From contig NZ_CP116615.1 in NCBI RefSeq assembly GCF_024832785.1, positions 620,001 through 684,000 of the forward strand: a stretch of 64,000 nt of DNA, given 5' to 3'. Shown piece by piece: positions 17,701 to 24,892 of the stretch. This DNA is from Fontisphaera persica (GTDB taxonomy: Bacteria > Verrucomicrobiota > Verrucomicrobiia > Limisphaerales > Fontisphaeraceae). Each line of letters begins with the position of its first letter. The first letter of the stretch is position 1. The notes beneath the pieces were generated by a model that saw only the letters and a program-made list of their open reading frames with translations, had not been told where the DNA came from and did no database searches. A program made the translations under genes and the position numbers.

Positions 17701-17995
17701 GGATGGTTTCTACTGCGACAAGATTGTTTTGACCACCGACATGAATTACAGCCCGGCCGGCATAAATGCGGGTCTGGGGCCGGAGCCTTCAGTCAAGGAA
17801 CTCCCGGCGCCTGTGTTGCGGCTGCAGGCTTCACCGGTCACTCAAGGGTTACAATTGAGCTGGCCGCTCTTTGGTACGCGATTGGAGCAAGCGGACAACA
17901 TTTTGGGACCGTGGCAGCCGGTCACCAACGCCGCCAGTCCATTCTTGGCTCCGCTGACGGGCGCGCAGAAGTTCTACCGGGTGGTGCTGCCATAA
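14705..17995 (+). CDS. Large modular secreted protein (Ig-like, PA14-like, carbohydrate-binding-like)
   Basis: 1096 residues with a signal peptide ending near SHAA at 33. The order seen is: an alpha/beta domain at about 34-285 (ILWVSDNGTDNTFSDAG, FDLIIIGRAVTS) resembling ThuA/glutamine-amidotransferase-like folds; an Ig-like domain at about 295-380; a bacterial Ig/SbsA-like segment (SEPVRAAEAQNMNNYVF) to about 480; a PA14-like domain at about 486-640 (GFHTFFIRGDDGTELRL); a second Ig and SbsA-like pair to about 850; a CBM6-like region from about 855 (LVVVEAEDYDEM) to 1030; and a C-terminal module ending FYRVVLP. It is probably cell-surface or extracellular and glycan-binding. No catalytic residues are evident. 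Confidence 0.8.
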   Translation: MKTLTRRVYSTFHFTLLCAFAVLLVGLVPSHAANILWVSDNGTDNTFSDAGNYADGGFITILQNAGHTVTRYNGPNSQNTRLTAQELTQINSFDLIIIGRAVTSTAFQNPQVIDWNVNITKPLMTINAYLARASRLGWCTGSTMIDGTPTPVRALNLADPVTEYIFSEVAMNGNVTVNPYDEALHRNTSQVLEGPVSGGRVLAVADFTDLGGTARNNIPIIMEWPAGTPVRGGADVLGGYRMYFAASSREPNGGNILTDCVENLSATGEAMFIKAVEIAINRGQLPFDPSSAVGFAGNLQDVTVPEGTVVTLSVNVTGAPPRTIQWQQWDGSGSFTNIEGATGTSLPLGAVIPPQDGMQFRVIATNRNGSATSAVARVTVITDTNAPQVTQITADVSMNQVSLFFSEPVRAAEAQNMNNYVFTPPLGIQSATLSADGRRLQIVTEPLTPGQLYRLMIVEGIPDRAYYTNWLAAGTELTFYAWVRSQGFLAAQRYFGISGNDVASLINSPKYPNGWDELFHVNSAQTLQSAPNRDNYGGRLIGWLRPLESGFHTFFIRGDDGTELRLGTTDDFTTLSVVAQQATANQPFTSGQSVSIYLDAGQRYALEALWKEGTGGDYVQVAWQPPSGTGPVIIPAEALECLANPSANQVTITAHPQSRTVLQNRTHTFTVAATVTPADAPVVYTWQRWNGVDTFTNVAVVLTNAYTTRLLTMADDGSQWRVLVAAPGVVVTSAVATLTVSQDSTPPTMLRAINNPGNPTAIIIEFDELVNRAIAESSASYVVTNLWDNSTVPVNDVTLPVLSADGRTVTLYVTAPLTNGTYYTITAHAFDLVDNYALVTRRIERTGLLAPSGPQGLVVVEAEDYDEMISRSWEGVERYWTLVTNRADFSGRGAMRALPNTEGNRPGGNEAASLDFFVQFPGPGRYFVWVRGGAEGGADNSIHVGLNNTVPSSAQNVQQGYDLGMSGWHWGSVSDTTGGRVYLDIPSAGVHRVQVYMREDGFYCDKIVLTTDMNYSPAGINAGLGPEPSVKELPAPVLRLQASPVTQGLQLSWPLFGTRLEQADNILGPWQPVTNAASPFLAPLTGAQKFYRVVLP

Positions 17996-18032
17996 TCCGT
18001 CCCTCTTCAACCTGACCTTGTTGTGTTGCACG

Positions 18033-18066
18033 CGCCGCGCCGCGGGTGAACAACCCCGGCGCGGCG
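18033..18066. terminator. GC-rich hairpin between convergent genes
   Basis: CGCCGCGCC at 18033-18041 pairs with GGCGCGGCG at 18058-18066, extended inward with one mismatch. It lies between the 1096-residue gene (ends 17995) and the convergent methyltransferase gene (ends 18125). The flanks are not U-rich, so it could serve either strand. Confidence 0.5.
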
Positions 18067-18124
18067 AGGTTTCAGGGTTATTCCTGGCCGGTTCGGCGAG
18101 CAGTTCAATCTTGATTTGCCGAGT

Positions 18125-18757
18125 TCACTCCTGAGAAAGGCTGGGGTGATTCATGTCTTGCTTCTCCAGCCAGGCGATGAAGTGCAGGGAGCGCTCGAAG
18201 AACCAGGAGGCGGGTGGGGGATAAAGGTGGAGTCGCCGCAGGCAGGTGGTGGGACGGAGGCCGAGTTCAGACCAGGTAGTTTGCCATTGGGCCCACGGCC
18301 AATAGTTGTAGGGCAGGGCCACCCCATGCCGGGCGTTGCCGACCCAGTCCATGAAGCGCAGTGTCGGCCCGGCCAGCCAGCCCTCAAGACAATGGTCTTT
18401 GATGAGCAACCCGCGGCGCGACACGCGGACGGCTTCGCGCAACAGGATTAGGGGATCGGCGGTGTGGTGCAGCACATCCACAAACATCACCACGTCGTAA
18501 TGACAATCGGGGCACGGGATGCGCTGGCCGTCAAATGCCTTTACCGGGATGAATGTTTGGGGACGTATTAGCACGTCCAGACCTTCGATGCGCACGTCGG
18601 GCCGACGCTCCCCCATGGCCCTGGCCACGCGGCCATCGCCGCAACCGACATCGAGGACGGAGGCGTTGGGGGGCAGCAGGGCGGCTAGATGACCGGCAAG
18701 GACGCGCACACGGCGCTCAAACACCAGGCGTCCGTGCAATGTATCCAGGCAGCTCAT
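18125..18757 (-). CDS. Class I SAM-dependent methyltransferase
   Basis: 210 residues from ATG 18757, which overlaps the preceding glycosyltransferase stop by 4 bp (ATGA); a longer frame to 18901 overlaps that gene and is rejected. Motif I is clear (SVLDVGCGDGRVA, about 33-45), followed by IEGLDVLIRP and a motif-IV-like region (YDVVMFVDVLHHTADPL). The C-terminal half is rich in Trp and Tyr (YNYWPWAQWQTTWSELG), typical of small-molecule or lipid-glycan methyltransferases. Tight coupling to a polyprenyl-type glycosyltransferase suggests the same glycolipid pathway; substrate not determined. Confidence 0.86.
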   Translation of the reverse strand: MSCLDTLHGRLVFERRVRVLAGHLAALLPPNASVLDVGCGDGRVARAMGERRPDVRIEGLDVLIRPQTFIPVKAFDGQRIPCPDCHYDVVMFVDVLHHTADPLILLREAVRVSRRGLLIKDHCLEGWLAGPTLRFMDWVGNARHGVALPYNYWPWAQWQTTWSELGLRPTTCLRRLHLYPPPASWFFERSLHFIAWLEKQDMNHPSLSQE

Positions 18758-19986
18758 CGGCGTTTCAGACCCAGCACGCTGAGGAAGAAGCTTGAGAAAA
18801 TGGTCTGGATGCCCAGCACCAGGGCCAGCAGGGCGGGAATGATGGTGCGCAGGGTTTCGGTGGGTTGCAGCGGGCCAAAATGGGTCTGACCCCAGCTCCA
18901 AACGGCATACACGGAGCCAGCCAGACCCATGAGGGTAAGCACAAGGCCGGCCGTTAATCCCACTTCCAGGGTGATAATGCGGTAAAGTTTTTCCAGCCGC
19001 GGGTCAGACGGGAGCAAACCCTCGCTGATGGCAAAAACCTTGGTGAAGACGGCAAATAAGACGGCTTGATAGCCCATCAGCACCATCATGGCTCCGTAAA
19101 GCAGGGTATGCACATCCAGGGTCACGTCGCCCACTTGTCGAGGGCCGGGCAACAGCCAGCCCATGAGCAGAATGCCCAGCAGCATCATCAAACCGCCAGG
19201 AATAAGAAACAGCCAGCGCGGGCTGTACAGCAGCATGAAACGCAGATGCCGCCAGCCGTCGCGCCAGCGGCGCAGGTGGGGCGGGCGGCCGCGGCCGTCG
19301 GGGGACAGGGTGACCGGCACCTCGGCAATTTTCAATCCAAGCAGGGCAGCCTTGACCACCATTTCGCTGGCAAATTCCATGCCGGTGGTACGCAATGCCA
19401 TGCGTTCAGCAGCTTCCTTGGTGAAGCCGCGCATACCGCAGTGGAAATCGCGCGCCGGCGCCTGGAAAAACAAGCGGCCAAGCCCCGTGAGCACGGGGTT
19501 GCCCAGGTAACGGTTTAGCCAGGGCATGGCCCCCGGTTGAATGCCGCCGCTAAAGCGGTTGCCCATCACCAGGTCATAACCTTCGCGCAGTTTTTCCACA
19601 AATGGCCAGATGGCGGACCAGTCGTAACTGTCATCCGAATCGGCCATGATGAGATAGTGGCCGCGCGCGGCGGCAATGGCGCCCATGAGCGCGGCCCCGT
19701 AGCCTTTGACCGGGACCTCAACCACGCGCGCGCCCAGGTTTCGCGCAATGTCCTGGGAGCCATCAGTACTGCCGTTGTCGCCGACTACAATTTCGCCGGC
19801 AAGGCCGTGGCGCTCGAGGGCAGCTTGCGCTTTCCGGATGCAATTGCCCAGCGTTTTGGCCTCATTCAGGCAGGGCATGATGAGGCTGACCTCCGGCTCG
19901 GCATGGTTTTTGGTTGCATTCGGCACGGGCAGAAATATGGGCACTCGAGGACGGGGAATCAAACAGGAAATGGCCGGAATGCACAC
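18754..19986 (-). CDS. Membrane-anchored family 2 glycosyltransferase (dolichol-phosphate-mannosyltransferase type)
   Basis: 410 residues from a GTG at 19986; the next Met lies inside the catalytic motif, so a non-ATG start is likely. GT-A domain: VSLIMPCLNEAKTLGNCI, IVVGDNGSTDGS, and ADSDDSYDW as the metal-binding DXD-type site. It is followed by two to four transmembrane helices (PGGLMMLLGILLMGWLL, LEVGLTAGLVLTLMGLAG, IIPALLALVLGIQTIFSSFFL). This matches the DPM1/GtrB-like group that charges polyprenyl phosphate with a sugar at the inner membrane. It is followed with a 4-bp overlap by a methyltransferase. Divergent from the broken Gfo/Idh/MocA gene. Confidence 0.86.
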   Translation of the reverse strand: MCIPAISCLIPRPRVPIFLPVPNATKNHAEPEVSLIMPCLNEAKTLGNCIRKAQAALERHGLAGEIVVGDNGSTDGSQDIARNLGARVVEVPVKGYGAALMGAIAAARGHYLIMADSDDSYDWSAIWPFVEKLREGYDLVMGNRFSGGIQPGAMPWLNRYLGNPVLTGLGRLFFQAPARDFHCGMRGFTKEAAERMALRTTGMEFASEMVVKAALLGLKIAEVPVTLSPDGRGRPPHLRRWRDGWRHLRFMLLYSPRWLFLIPGGLMMLLGILLMGWLLPGPRQVGDVTLDVHTLLYGAMMVLMGYQAVLFAVFTKVFAISEGLLPSDPRLEKLYRIITLEVGLTAGLVLTLMGLAGSVYAVWSWGQTHFGPLQPTETLRTIIPALLALVLGIQTIFSSFFLSVLGLKRR

Positions 19987-20164
19987 GTGGCCAGCGAGTA
20001 AAAGGAAGCCTTGTTTGCCTCAGGGGGGCGCTCTGTGCGGTGTTGCAGGCATCACAGTCGCCTGCCCAGCACATGGCTTTGAAGCCCTCGGGCGCAGCCG
20101 AACTCCGGCGCGGCCACGAATGGAAAAATCTTGTGCGGCTGCAAGGGGCATGTCAAATAGGCTC

Positions 20165-21232
20165 ATGCAAAAAAACATCCCTGAAGTCTCTGTTTCATTG
20201 AGTCGCCGTCGTTTTTTGTCCGGCGTGGGCGCGGCCACGGTCACCTTTAGCATTCTGGCCCCCCAAAGCGTGTTTACTGCCGAAACCGGCCCCAAAATCA
20301 AAGTGGGCCTCATTGGCGCCGGCGGGCGCGGCCAGTGGATTCTCAAGTATTTCAAGGACCACGGCGGCTATGAGATTGCCGCAGTCTTTGATTATTTTGA
20401 AGACCGCGCCAAAGCGGCCGGCGACAAATACCAGGTGCCGGACAACATGCGCTTCAGCGGGCTGTATGGTTACCGCAAGCTGCTGGAGAAAGGGGTGGAT
20501 GCCGTCATTGTTCAGTCGCCGCCTTATTTCCATCCGGAGCAATGCGCGGAAGCGGTGGAGGCGGGGAAGCATGTTTATCTGGCCAAGCCACTGGCGGTGG
20601 ATGTGCCGGGCTGTTTGTCCATCGTGGCCAGCGGCCAGAAGGCGACGCAAAAGAAGCTGGTGTTCCTGGTGGATTTCCAGACGCGCGCTCATCCGTCGTA
20701 CCAGCAGGCCATCCAACTGGTGCATGAGGGCAAAATTGGGCGCATCGTTTGTGGCGAGGCCAATTACCAGTGCAGTCTGATGTTTGCCAGCATGGATGCG
20801 CGTTTCCGCAAAGACCCCAAAAACCCCGAGGAACGTCTGCGGGCGTGGGCGATTGACCGGGTGTTGTCCGGCGACATCATCACGGAGCAGAACATTCACG
20901 CGTTGGATGTGGCTTCCTGGGTGCTCAACGCCGAGCCCATCAAGGCGTACGGCACAGGCGGCAAGGCGCGTCCCTTCCTGGGGGATTGTTGGGACCACTT
21001 CGCCTGCATTTTCTATTACCCGGAGGGCATCATTCTGAGCTTCAGCTCTAAACAGGTGGGCAAAGGGTGGGATGACATTCAGTGCCGCATTTATGGCACC
21101 GAGGGTACCCTGGACACCCACTACGGCGGGCCGGTGCGGTTGCATTGCGATGATGCCTACAACGGCGGCATCACCAACACCATTTACGAGCTGGGCGTGC
21201 AGAACAACGTCAAGACATTTTACGACAGCATT
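20165..21232 (+). pseudogene. Gfo/Idh/MocA oxidoreductase, 5' part, split by an IS
   Basis: The first 356 codons of a Tat-exported oxidoreductase (SRRRFLSGVGAATVTFSILAP). Rossmann motif IKVGLIGAGGRGQWIL and the family motif in the AKPLAVDV form, Ala in place of the usual Glu. ATG 20165 is used; ATG 20150 (MSNRL) is an alternative. The host sequence stops at FYDSI, where a 1.19-kb IS begins. Translation would run on 51 codons into the IS (to 21385) and lose the last 54 native residues. Joining to 22439-22603 after removal of one duplication copy gives an unbroken 410-residue protein, so the insertion is probably recent and the gene otherwise intact. Confidence 0.9.
21218..21232 (+). repeat. 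Target-site duplication, left copy
   Basis: TTTTACGACAGCATT, identical to 22424-22438. It encodes part of FYDSI in the interrupted gene. A 16th matching base (G) could belong to either the duplication or the element end. Confidence 0.88.
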
Positions 21233-21259
21233 GGGAAAGACTGGGTAGATCATGACCCC
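21233..21259 (+). repeat. Left terminal inverted repeat of the IS
   Basis: GGGAAAG, then A, then CTGGGTAGATCATGACCCC. It matches the reverse complement of 22397-22422 except for the extra A at 21240. Similarity resumes with GTGG shortly inside. Confidence 0.9.
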
Positions 21260-21303
21260 CCCGTGGTTAAGATCAACGTGTTGAGTGCACGCCGCAAGGA
21301 TGA

Positions 21304-21337
21304 GCTGCTGCACCTCCTCCGGAGGAGGTGCAGCAGC
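21304..21337. repeat. Perfect 34-bp palindrome in the IS leader
   Basis: GCTGCTGCACCTCCTCC at 21304-21320 is followed without spacer by its exact reverse complement at 21321-21337. It lies between the left inverted repeat and the transposase start. In RNA it would form a very stable stem, and it carries GGAGG, a perfect ribosome-binding sequence, in its 3' arm. A role in blocking read-through expression of the transposase is plausible. Confidence 0.85.
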
Positions 21338-21365
21338 GGCGCGCCCCATCTGCTATCCTCCCGGC

Positions 21366-22423
21366 GTGCACACCACCTACTTTGAATTGTACCGTATGCG
21401 CACCCACCGCCATTGGTTGCGACAAAAACTCGTCGCCTTCGCCAAAACCCACGGCATCAAAGCCGCCGTCCGCGAGTTCGGCTGTTCCCGCAACACCGTC
21501 CGTAAATGGCTCCGACGCCACGTGCCCGGCAAGCCCTCCTCCCTCCAAGAACACAGCCGCCGCCCACGACGCTCCCCCCGCCGTATCCCCTCCGGCCTCG
21601 AAGGCCAAATCGTCAAACTCCGCCACCAAACCGGCTTCGGCGCCGAACGCCTCCAGCGCGAATTCGCCCTCCCCTGCAGCCACAACGCCATCGCCCGCGT
21701 CCTCCGCCAACACCATCTCCTCCGCCCACGCAAAAGAAACCCGCCACCAAAAAACTCCTCCGCGCCCTCAAACGGAACTGGCCACTCTTCTCCCAACTCT
21801 CCGCCGATACCAAGTATTTACAGGACATTCCCCATTACTGGCCCCAAATGAACCGCCTCCACCTCCCCCGCTTCCAATACACCGTCCGCGAACCAGTCTC
21901 CGGCGCCTGCTTCACCGGCTACGCCGACGAACTCTCCAAATCCTACGCCACCCTCCTGGCCACACAACTCTCCGCCCACCTCGCCGCCCACGGCGTCAAC
22001 CTCACCACCCTGGTCTGGCAAACCGACAACGGCAGTGAATCCAAGTCAACCAACACCACCAAGGCCTCCCCGCCACCGTCCGCGCCCTCGGCTCCGACCA
22101 CCGCTTCATCCCTCCCAAACGCTACACCTGGCAAAGCGACGTCGAAACCGTCCACCGCCTGGTCGAAGACGAATTCTTCGACCGCGAAACCTTCTCCAGC
22201 CCCCAAGACTTTTGGGCCAAAATCACCACCTACTGGCTGTACTTCAACCTCGTCCGCCCCAACCGCGGCAAAGAATGGCAAAGCCCACTCCAAATCCTCA
22301 ACGCCAAGGCCCCAGCCCTCGCCGGGGCCCTAATCCACTGGCTCCCCCTCAACCTCTCCCAACCCCACCATCCCGACTTGCCTCCACCCCTCCACCGGGG
22401 TCATGATCTACCCAGCTTTCCCT
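21366..22423 (+). pseudogene. IS481-like transposase, two frameshifts
   Basis: Likely starts at GTG 21366. N-terminal helix-turn-helix (AAVREFGCSRNTVRKWLRR), then an integrase-core domain spread over three frames. Frame 1 runs to the A-run near 21737-21739; inserting one A there gives KRKPATKKLLRALKRNW in phase. Frame 2 carries YWPQMNRLHLPRFQYTVRE and the catalytic-type TDNGSE, ending near 22040; inserting one T gives GSEFQVNQHHQGLPATV. Frame 3 carries IPPKRYTWQSDVETVHRLVE with the final Glu region. So two single-base deletions break an otherwise full-length gene. No stop is seen in the last frame before the right end; it reads into host DNA to 22581. Confidence 0.85.
22397..22422 (-). repeat. 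Right terminal inverted repeat of the IS
   Basis: Reads inward on the minus strand as GGGAAAG then CTGGGTAGATCATGACCCC, pairing with the left end at 21233-21259 but lacking one A. Confidence 0.9.
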
Positions 22424-22438
22424 TTTTACGACAGCATT
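22424..22438 (+). repeat. Target-site duplication, right copy
   Basis: TTTTACGACAGCATT, identical to the left copy at 21218-21232, immediately outside the right end of the element. Confidence 0.88.
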
Positions 22439-22603
22439 GCCAAAGGCGATTTCACCAACCCCACGGTGGCGCCCAGCGTGCGCAGCAATTTGGTGACCAT
22501 CCTGGGCCGCACCGCAGCTTACAAGAACACCGAAGTCACCTGGGCGCAGATGATGAAGGCCCGCGAGAAATGGACGTTTGACACCCGGGGCCTCAAGGCT
22601 TGA
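22439..22603 (+). pseudogene. Gfo/Idh/MocA oxidoreductase, 3' part
   Basis: Carries the final 54 residues (AKGDFTNPTVAPSVRSNLVT, then ILGRTAAYKNTEVTWAQMM) and the stop of the oxidoreductase that begins at 20165. The TILGRTAAY region is the usual C-terminal part of this family. It has no start or ribosome site of its own, although a short in-frame ATG at 22403 inside the IS end could yield a 66-residue peptide. Converges with alr. Confidence 0.88.
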
Positions 22604-22629
22604 GCGCTCGGCCGTCCCTCAGGAAGCCT
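22596..22629. terminator. Imperfect hairpin over convergent stop codons
   Basis: AGGCTTGA at 22596-22603 can pair with TCA and AGCCT in 22619-22629, with a small GGA bulge and a 15-nt loop. The two arms hold the stop codons of the oxidoreductase fragment and of alr. No U-tract. Confidence 0.4.
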
Positions 22630-23761
22630 GTCCCCCGCGGTACACTCGCGGCACGCGGTAGCTGATGTTGGTCAGCACTTCCCACGGGATGGTGCCAAAC
22701 CACCCGGCCAGTTGCGCGGCGGTGATTTCTTTGCGGCCCTGCCGCCCCAGCAGCACGACTTCGTCGCCGGGTTTGACGCGGGGCAGGGCAGTGACGTCCA
22801 CCAACGTCTGGTCCATGGTCACCCGGCCCAGCACGGGACACAATCGCCCGCCAATGAGCATGGCGGCGCGCTGGCTGGCGGCGCGCATATAGCCGTCGCC
22901 GTAACCGCAACCCACCACAGCCACGCGCATGCGGTGGGGCGTGGTGTAGGTGTGACCATAGCTCAGGGGGGTGCCTTTGGGCACTTCCCGCACCAGGGTC
23001 ACGCGGCTTTTCCATTGCAGGGCGGGTTTCAAGTGCTTCGCCAGCTCTGTGGCGGACCGGCGCTTGCCGGGAGGGATGATTCCATAAACGAGCAGGCCGG
23101 GGCGGACCAGATTAAAAAGAGCCGTGGGCTCAAACAAGACCCCTCCACTGTTGCAGGCATGGATGTAGGGCAATACCACGCCCTGGGCTTCAATCGCGCG
23201 AACAACTTCCGCAAACCTTTCGCGCTGTTGCCGGGTAAAAGGGGCGTCATCTTCGGCAGAACTGAAGTGCGTCATCAAACCGGTCAGCCGCACGCCGGGC
23301 AGACGGGAAATGGCATGGGCCAGTTGGGCTGCTTCTTCCGGAAATGCTCCCAGGCGGCCCATGCCAGTATCCACTTTGAGATGCACCTCCACCGTTTTAT
23401 TCTGGCGCCTCGCCTCGCGGGAAAAAGCGCGCGCCTCTTGCAGCGTGGAAATGGTGGGCATGACGTCGTCGCGCACGGCGGCCGGAATTTCCCCTGGCAG
23501 GCAGGCGCCCAACATCAGCACCGGCCAGCCGCGGCCCACGAGCCGCACGCTGCGGGCTTCCGCGAGGTTGGCCACACCGAAAATATCGGTGCCGCTTTGC
23601 ATGAGCAGGGCGGCAATTTGTTTCAGACCGTGTCCATAGGCATCGGCTTTGACGACGGTCAGAATCCGGGTGTGTGGTCCGAGCCGATGGCGAAGCCAGG
23701 CCAGATTGGAGCGCAGGGCATCGAGGTCCACTTCCGCCCAGCAGCGATAGGGCACATTCAT
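22619..23761 (-). CDS. alr: Alanine racemase
   Basis: 380 residues, normal family length. It converts L- to D-alanine for peptidoglycan, in the cytoplasm, with PLP. The PLP lysine is Lys38 in VVKADAYGHG; the opposite base is Tyr268 in LSYGHTYTT, and VVGCGYGDGY follows. VEVHLKVDTGMGRLG lies at about 124-138. The start ATG 23761 overlaps the tsaB stop by 4 bp (ATGA), supporting the start and coupling. It is last in the run CPBP-thiL-tsaE-tsaB-alr. Pairing of alr with the t6A genes is known in scattered bacteria. Confidence 0.95.
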   Translation of the reverse strand: MNVPYRCWAEVDLDALRSNLAWLRHRLGPHTRILTVVKADAYGHGLKQIAALLMQSGTDIFGVANLAEARSVRLVGRGWPVLMLGACLPGEIPAAVRDDVMPTISTLQEARAFSREARRQNKTVEVHLKVDTGMGRLGAFPEEAAQLAHAISRLPGVRLTGLMTHFSSAEDDAPFTRQQRERFAEVVRAIEAQGVVLPYIHACNSGGVLFEPTALFNLVRPGLLVYGIIPPGKRRSATELAKHLKPALQWKSRVTLVREVPKGTPLSYGHTYTTPHRMRVAVVGCGYGDGYMRAASQRAAMLIGGRLCPVLGRVTMDQTLVDVTALPRVKPGDEVVLLGRQGRKEITAAQLAGWFGTIPWEVLTNISYRVPRVYRGGQAS

Positions 23762-24414
23762 AAATCCTTAATCATTCTTGGGGGTGGGGCTTTGGCAAAG
23801 CGCGCCTCGCGAAGGTACAGGGGGGTTAGAGCACTGGCATCGGTCAGGGGGGCGGCAGCCGCTGCCAGCCGCGCCAAGTCTTCGGCGCGGGGATGCCATT
23901 CAGTGGCCGCCGGACACCACGGCTTCAGGTCCGGCCCCCATACCCGCTTACCGTTTTGGGTTTGCTCTCGCACCATGCTCTGGGGCAGTAATTGCAGCGG
24001 TTGGGTTTCCTGCCAGCCCGCATCGTTAATTTGGTAGCCAGCCCAGCAAGCTTCGCCTCGTTGAGCATCCACAGCCAAAAAAATGTTACCCCGTTGGCCA
24101 CTCCGCCACAGCCCTTCGGCCATGACGTGGAAACTATTGATGCCCCATAAAGTTATCGGCCGCGCCGCATGCCATCCTTGGGCGGCAGCAATGGCCATGC
24201 GGATGCCGGTATAACTGCCGGGACCCAATCCGACGGCCAATCCCTCCACCGTTTCCCGGCTCCAACCGGCGGCGTCCAGCGCCTGCTGCACCATGAAAAA
24301 TAGGCGGGTGTGGCGGGCATGTTCCTCCCGGACTGCCGCCAGGCAGCCCACTTCAGAATCCACGGCGGCCACGGAGCGGATGCCCGCCGACAGCTCAAGC
24401 GCCAAAATCTTCAT
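23758..24414 (-). CDS. tsaB: tRNA threonylcarbamoyladenosine biosynthesis protein TsaB
   Basis: 218 residues, close to the usual length. N-terminal MKILALELSAGIRSVAAV and the TsaB signature GLGPGSYTGIRMAIAAAQG near residues 70-88 are clear. It is an ASKHA-fold, catalytically inactive partner of TsaD and TsaE in making t6A37 on ANN-reading tRNAs. Its start lies 20 bp inside tsaE, and its stop overlaps alr by 4 bp. TsaD is not in this window. Confidence 0.93.
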   Translation of the reverse strand: MKILALELSAGIRSVAAVDSEVGCLAAVREEHARHTRLFFMVQQALDAAGWSRETVEGLAVGLGPGSYTGIRMAIAAAQGWHAARPITLWGINSFHVMAEGLWRSGQRGNIFLAVDAQRGEACWAGYQINDAGWQETQPLQLLPQSMVREQTQNGKRVWGPDLKPWCPAATEWHPRAEDLARLAAAAAPLTDASALTPLYLREARFAKAPPPRMIKDL

Positions 24415-24892
24415 GGACGATTAACCGCTCCTGTTCGCTTTGGAATTGCAGCCATGCCAGCCGGCAAGGGTGTGGCAAACCTGCGCCAACTTCGGGCAGG
24501 GCGGACGCCAGATTGGCCTGCAGTCGCTTTTGCCAGGCGGCAACGGCTTCGGGCAGCCAGCGTTCAATCCATTCCACCACCACAATGCCTTGGGGGTTGC
24601 AGAGATATTCTTCCAGCCCTGCCGCCACAATTTCCGGTGGGTCATTCAGCCGATACAAATCCAGGTGATAGAGCGGCCAGCGGCCGCCGTGGTATTCCAC
24701 CATCAGCGCGAAACTGGGCGAATGCACGCGGTCTGGGCAGCCCAGGCCTCGTGCCAGTCCTCGCACGAGCTGGGTTTTGCCTGCGCCCAAATCGCCGGTT
24801 AAACCAAGGAGCCAGCCGGGGGACAATTCGCTGGCCCAGGCTTCTCCCAAAGCCTCGGTCTCTTGTGGGTTATGCGAAATGTTCGTAACCAT
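24395..24892 (-). CDS. tsaE: tRNA threonylcarbamoyladenosine ATPase TsaE
   Basis: 165 residues from ATG 24892; the open frame to 25213 lies wholly inside thiL and is rejected. Walker A GDLGAGKTQL at about 33-42, then SPSFALMVEY and the HLDLYRL motif (about 80-86) typical of TsaE, then a Glu-rich VVVEWIERW segment. TsaE is the P-loop ATPase of the t6A complex. Its start overlaps the end of thiL by 23 bp and its end overlaps tsaB by 20 bp, so translation is probably coupled along the run. The C-terminus is a little longer than in small TsaE proteins. Confidence 0.92.
   Translation of the reverse strand: MVTNISHNPQETEALGEAWASELSPGWLLGLTGDLGAGKTQLVRGLARGLGCPDRVHSPSFALMVEYHGGRWPLYHLDLYRLNDPPEIVAAGLEEYLCNPQGIVVVEWIERWLPEAVAAWQKRLQANLASALPEVGAGLPHPCRLAWLQFQSEQERLIVHEDFGA

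Larger units (their letters stand above)
21233..22423 (+). mobile_element. IS481-like insertion sequence, 1191 bp
   Basis: The ends are defined by imperfect terminal inverted repeats (27 and 26 bp) and a 15-bp target duplication. Left to right it holds the left repeat, a 34-bp perfect palindrome, a DDE transposase gene broken by two single-base deletions, and the right repeat. The long target duplication and single integrase-core transposase fit the IS481 group; exact family assignment needs an ISfinder search. It sits in the sense orientation inside a Gfo/Idh/MocA gene, and removal of the element plus one duplication copy restores that gene frame. Confidence 0.88.

Noticed and set aside
20195-21349. 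384-codon minus-strand open frame
   Set aside because: Antisense to the Gfo/Idh/MocA gene and runs into the IS; no motifs.
22035-22406. Pro/Arg-rich frame inside the IS
   Set aside because: Neither of the two frames that continue the transposase; low complexity only.
22712-24037. 441-codon plus-strand open frame
   Set aside because: Opposite strand of alr and tsaB, which have full catalytic motifs; shadow.
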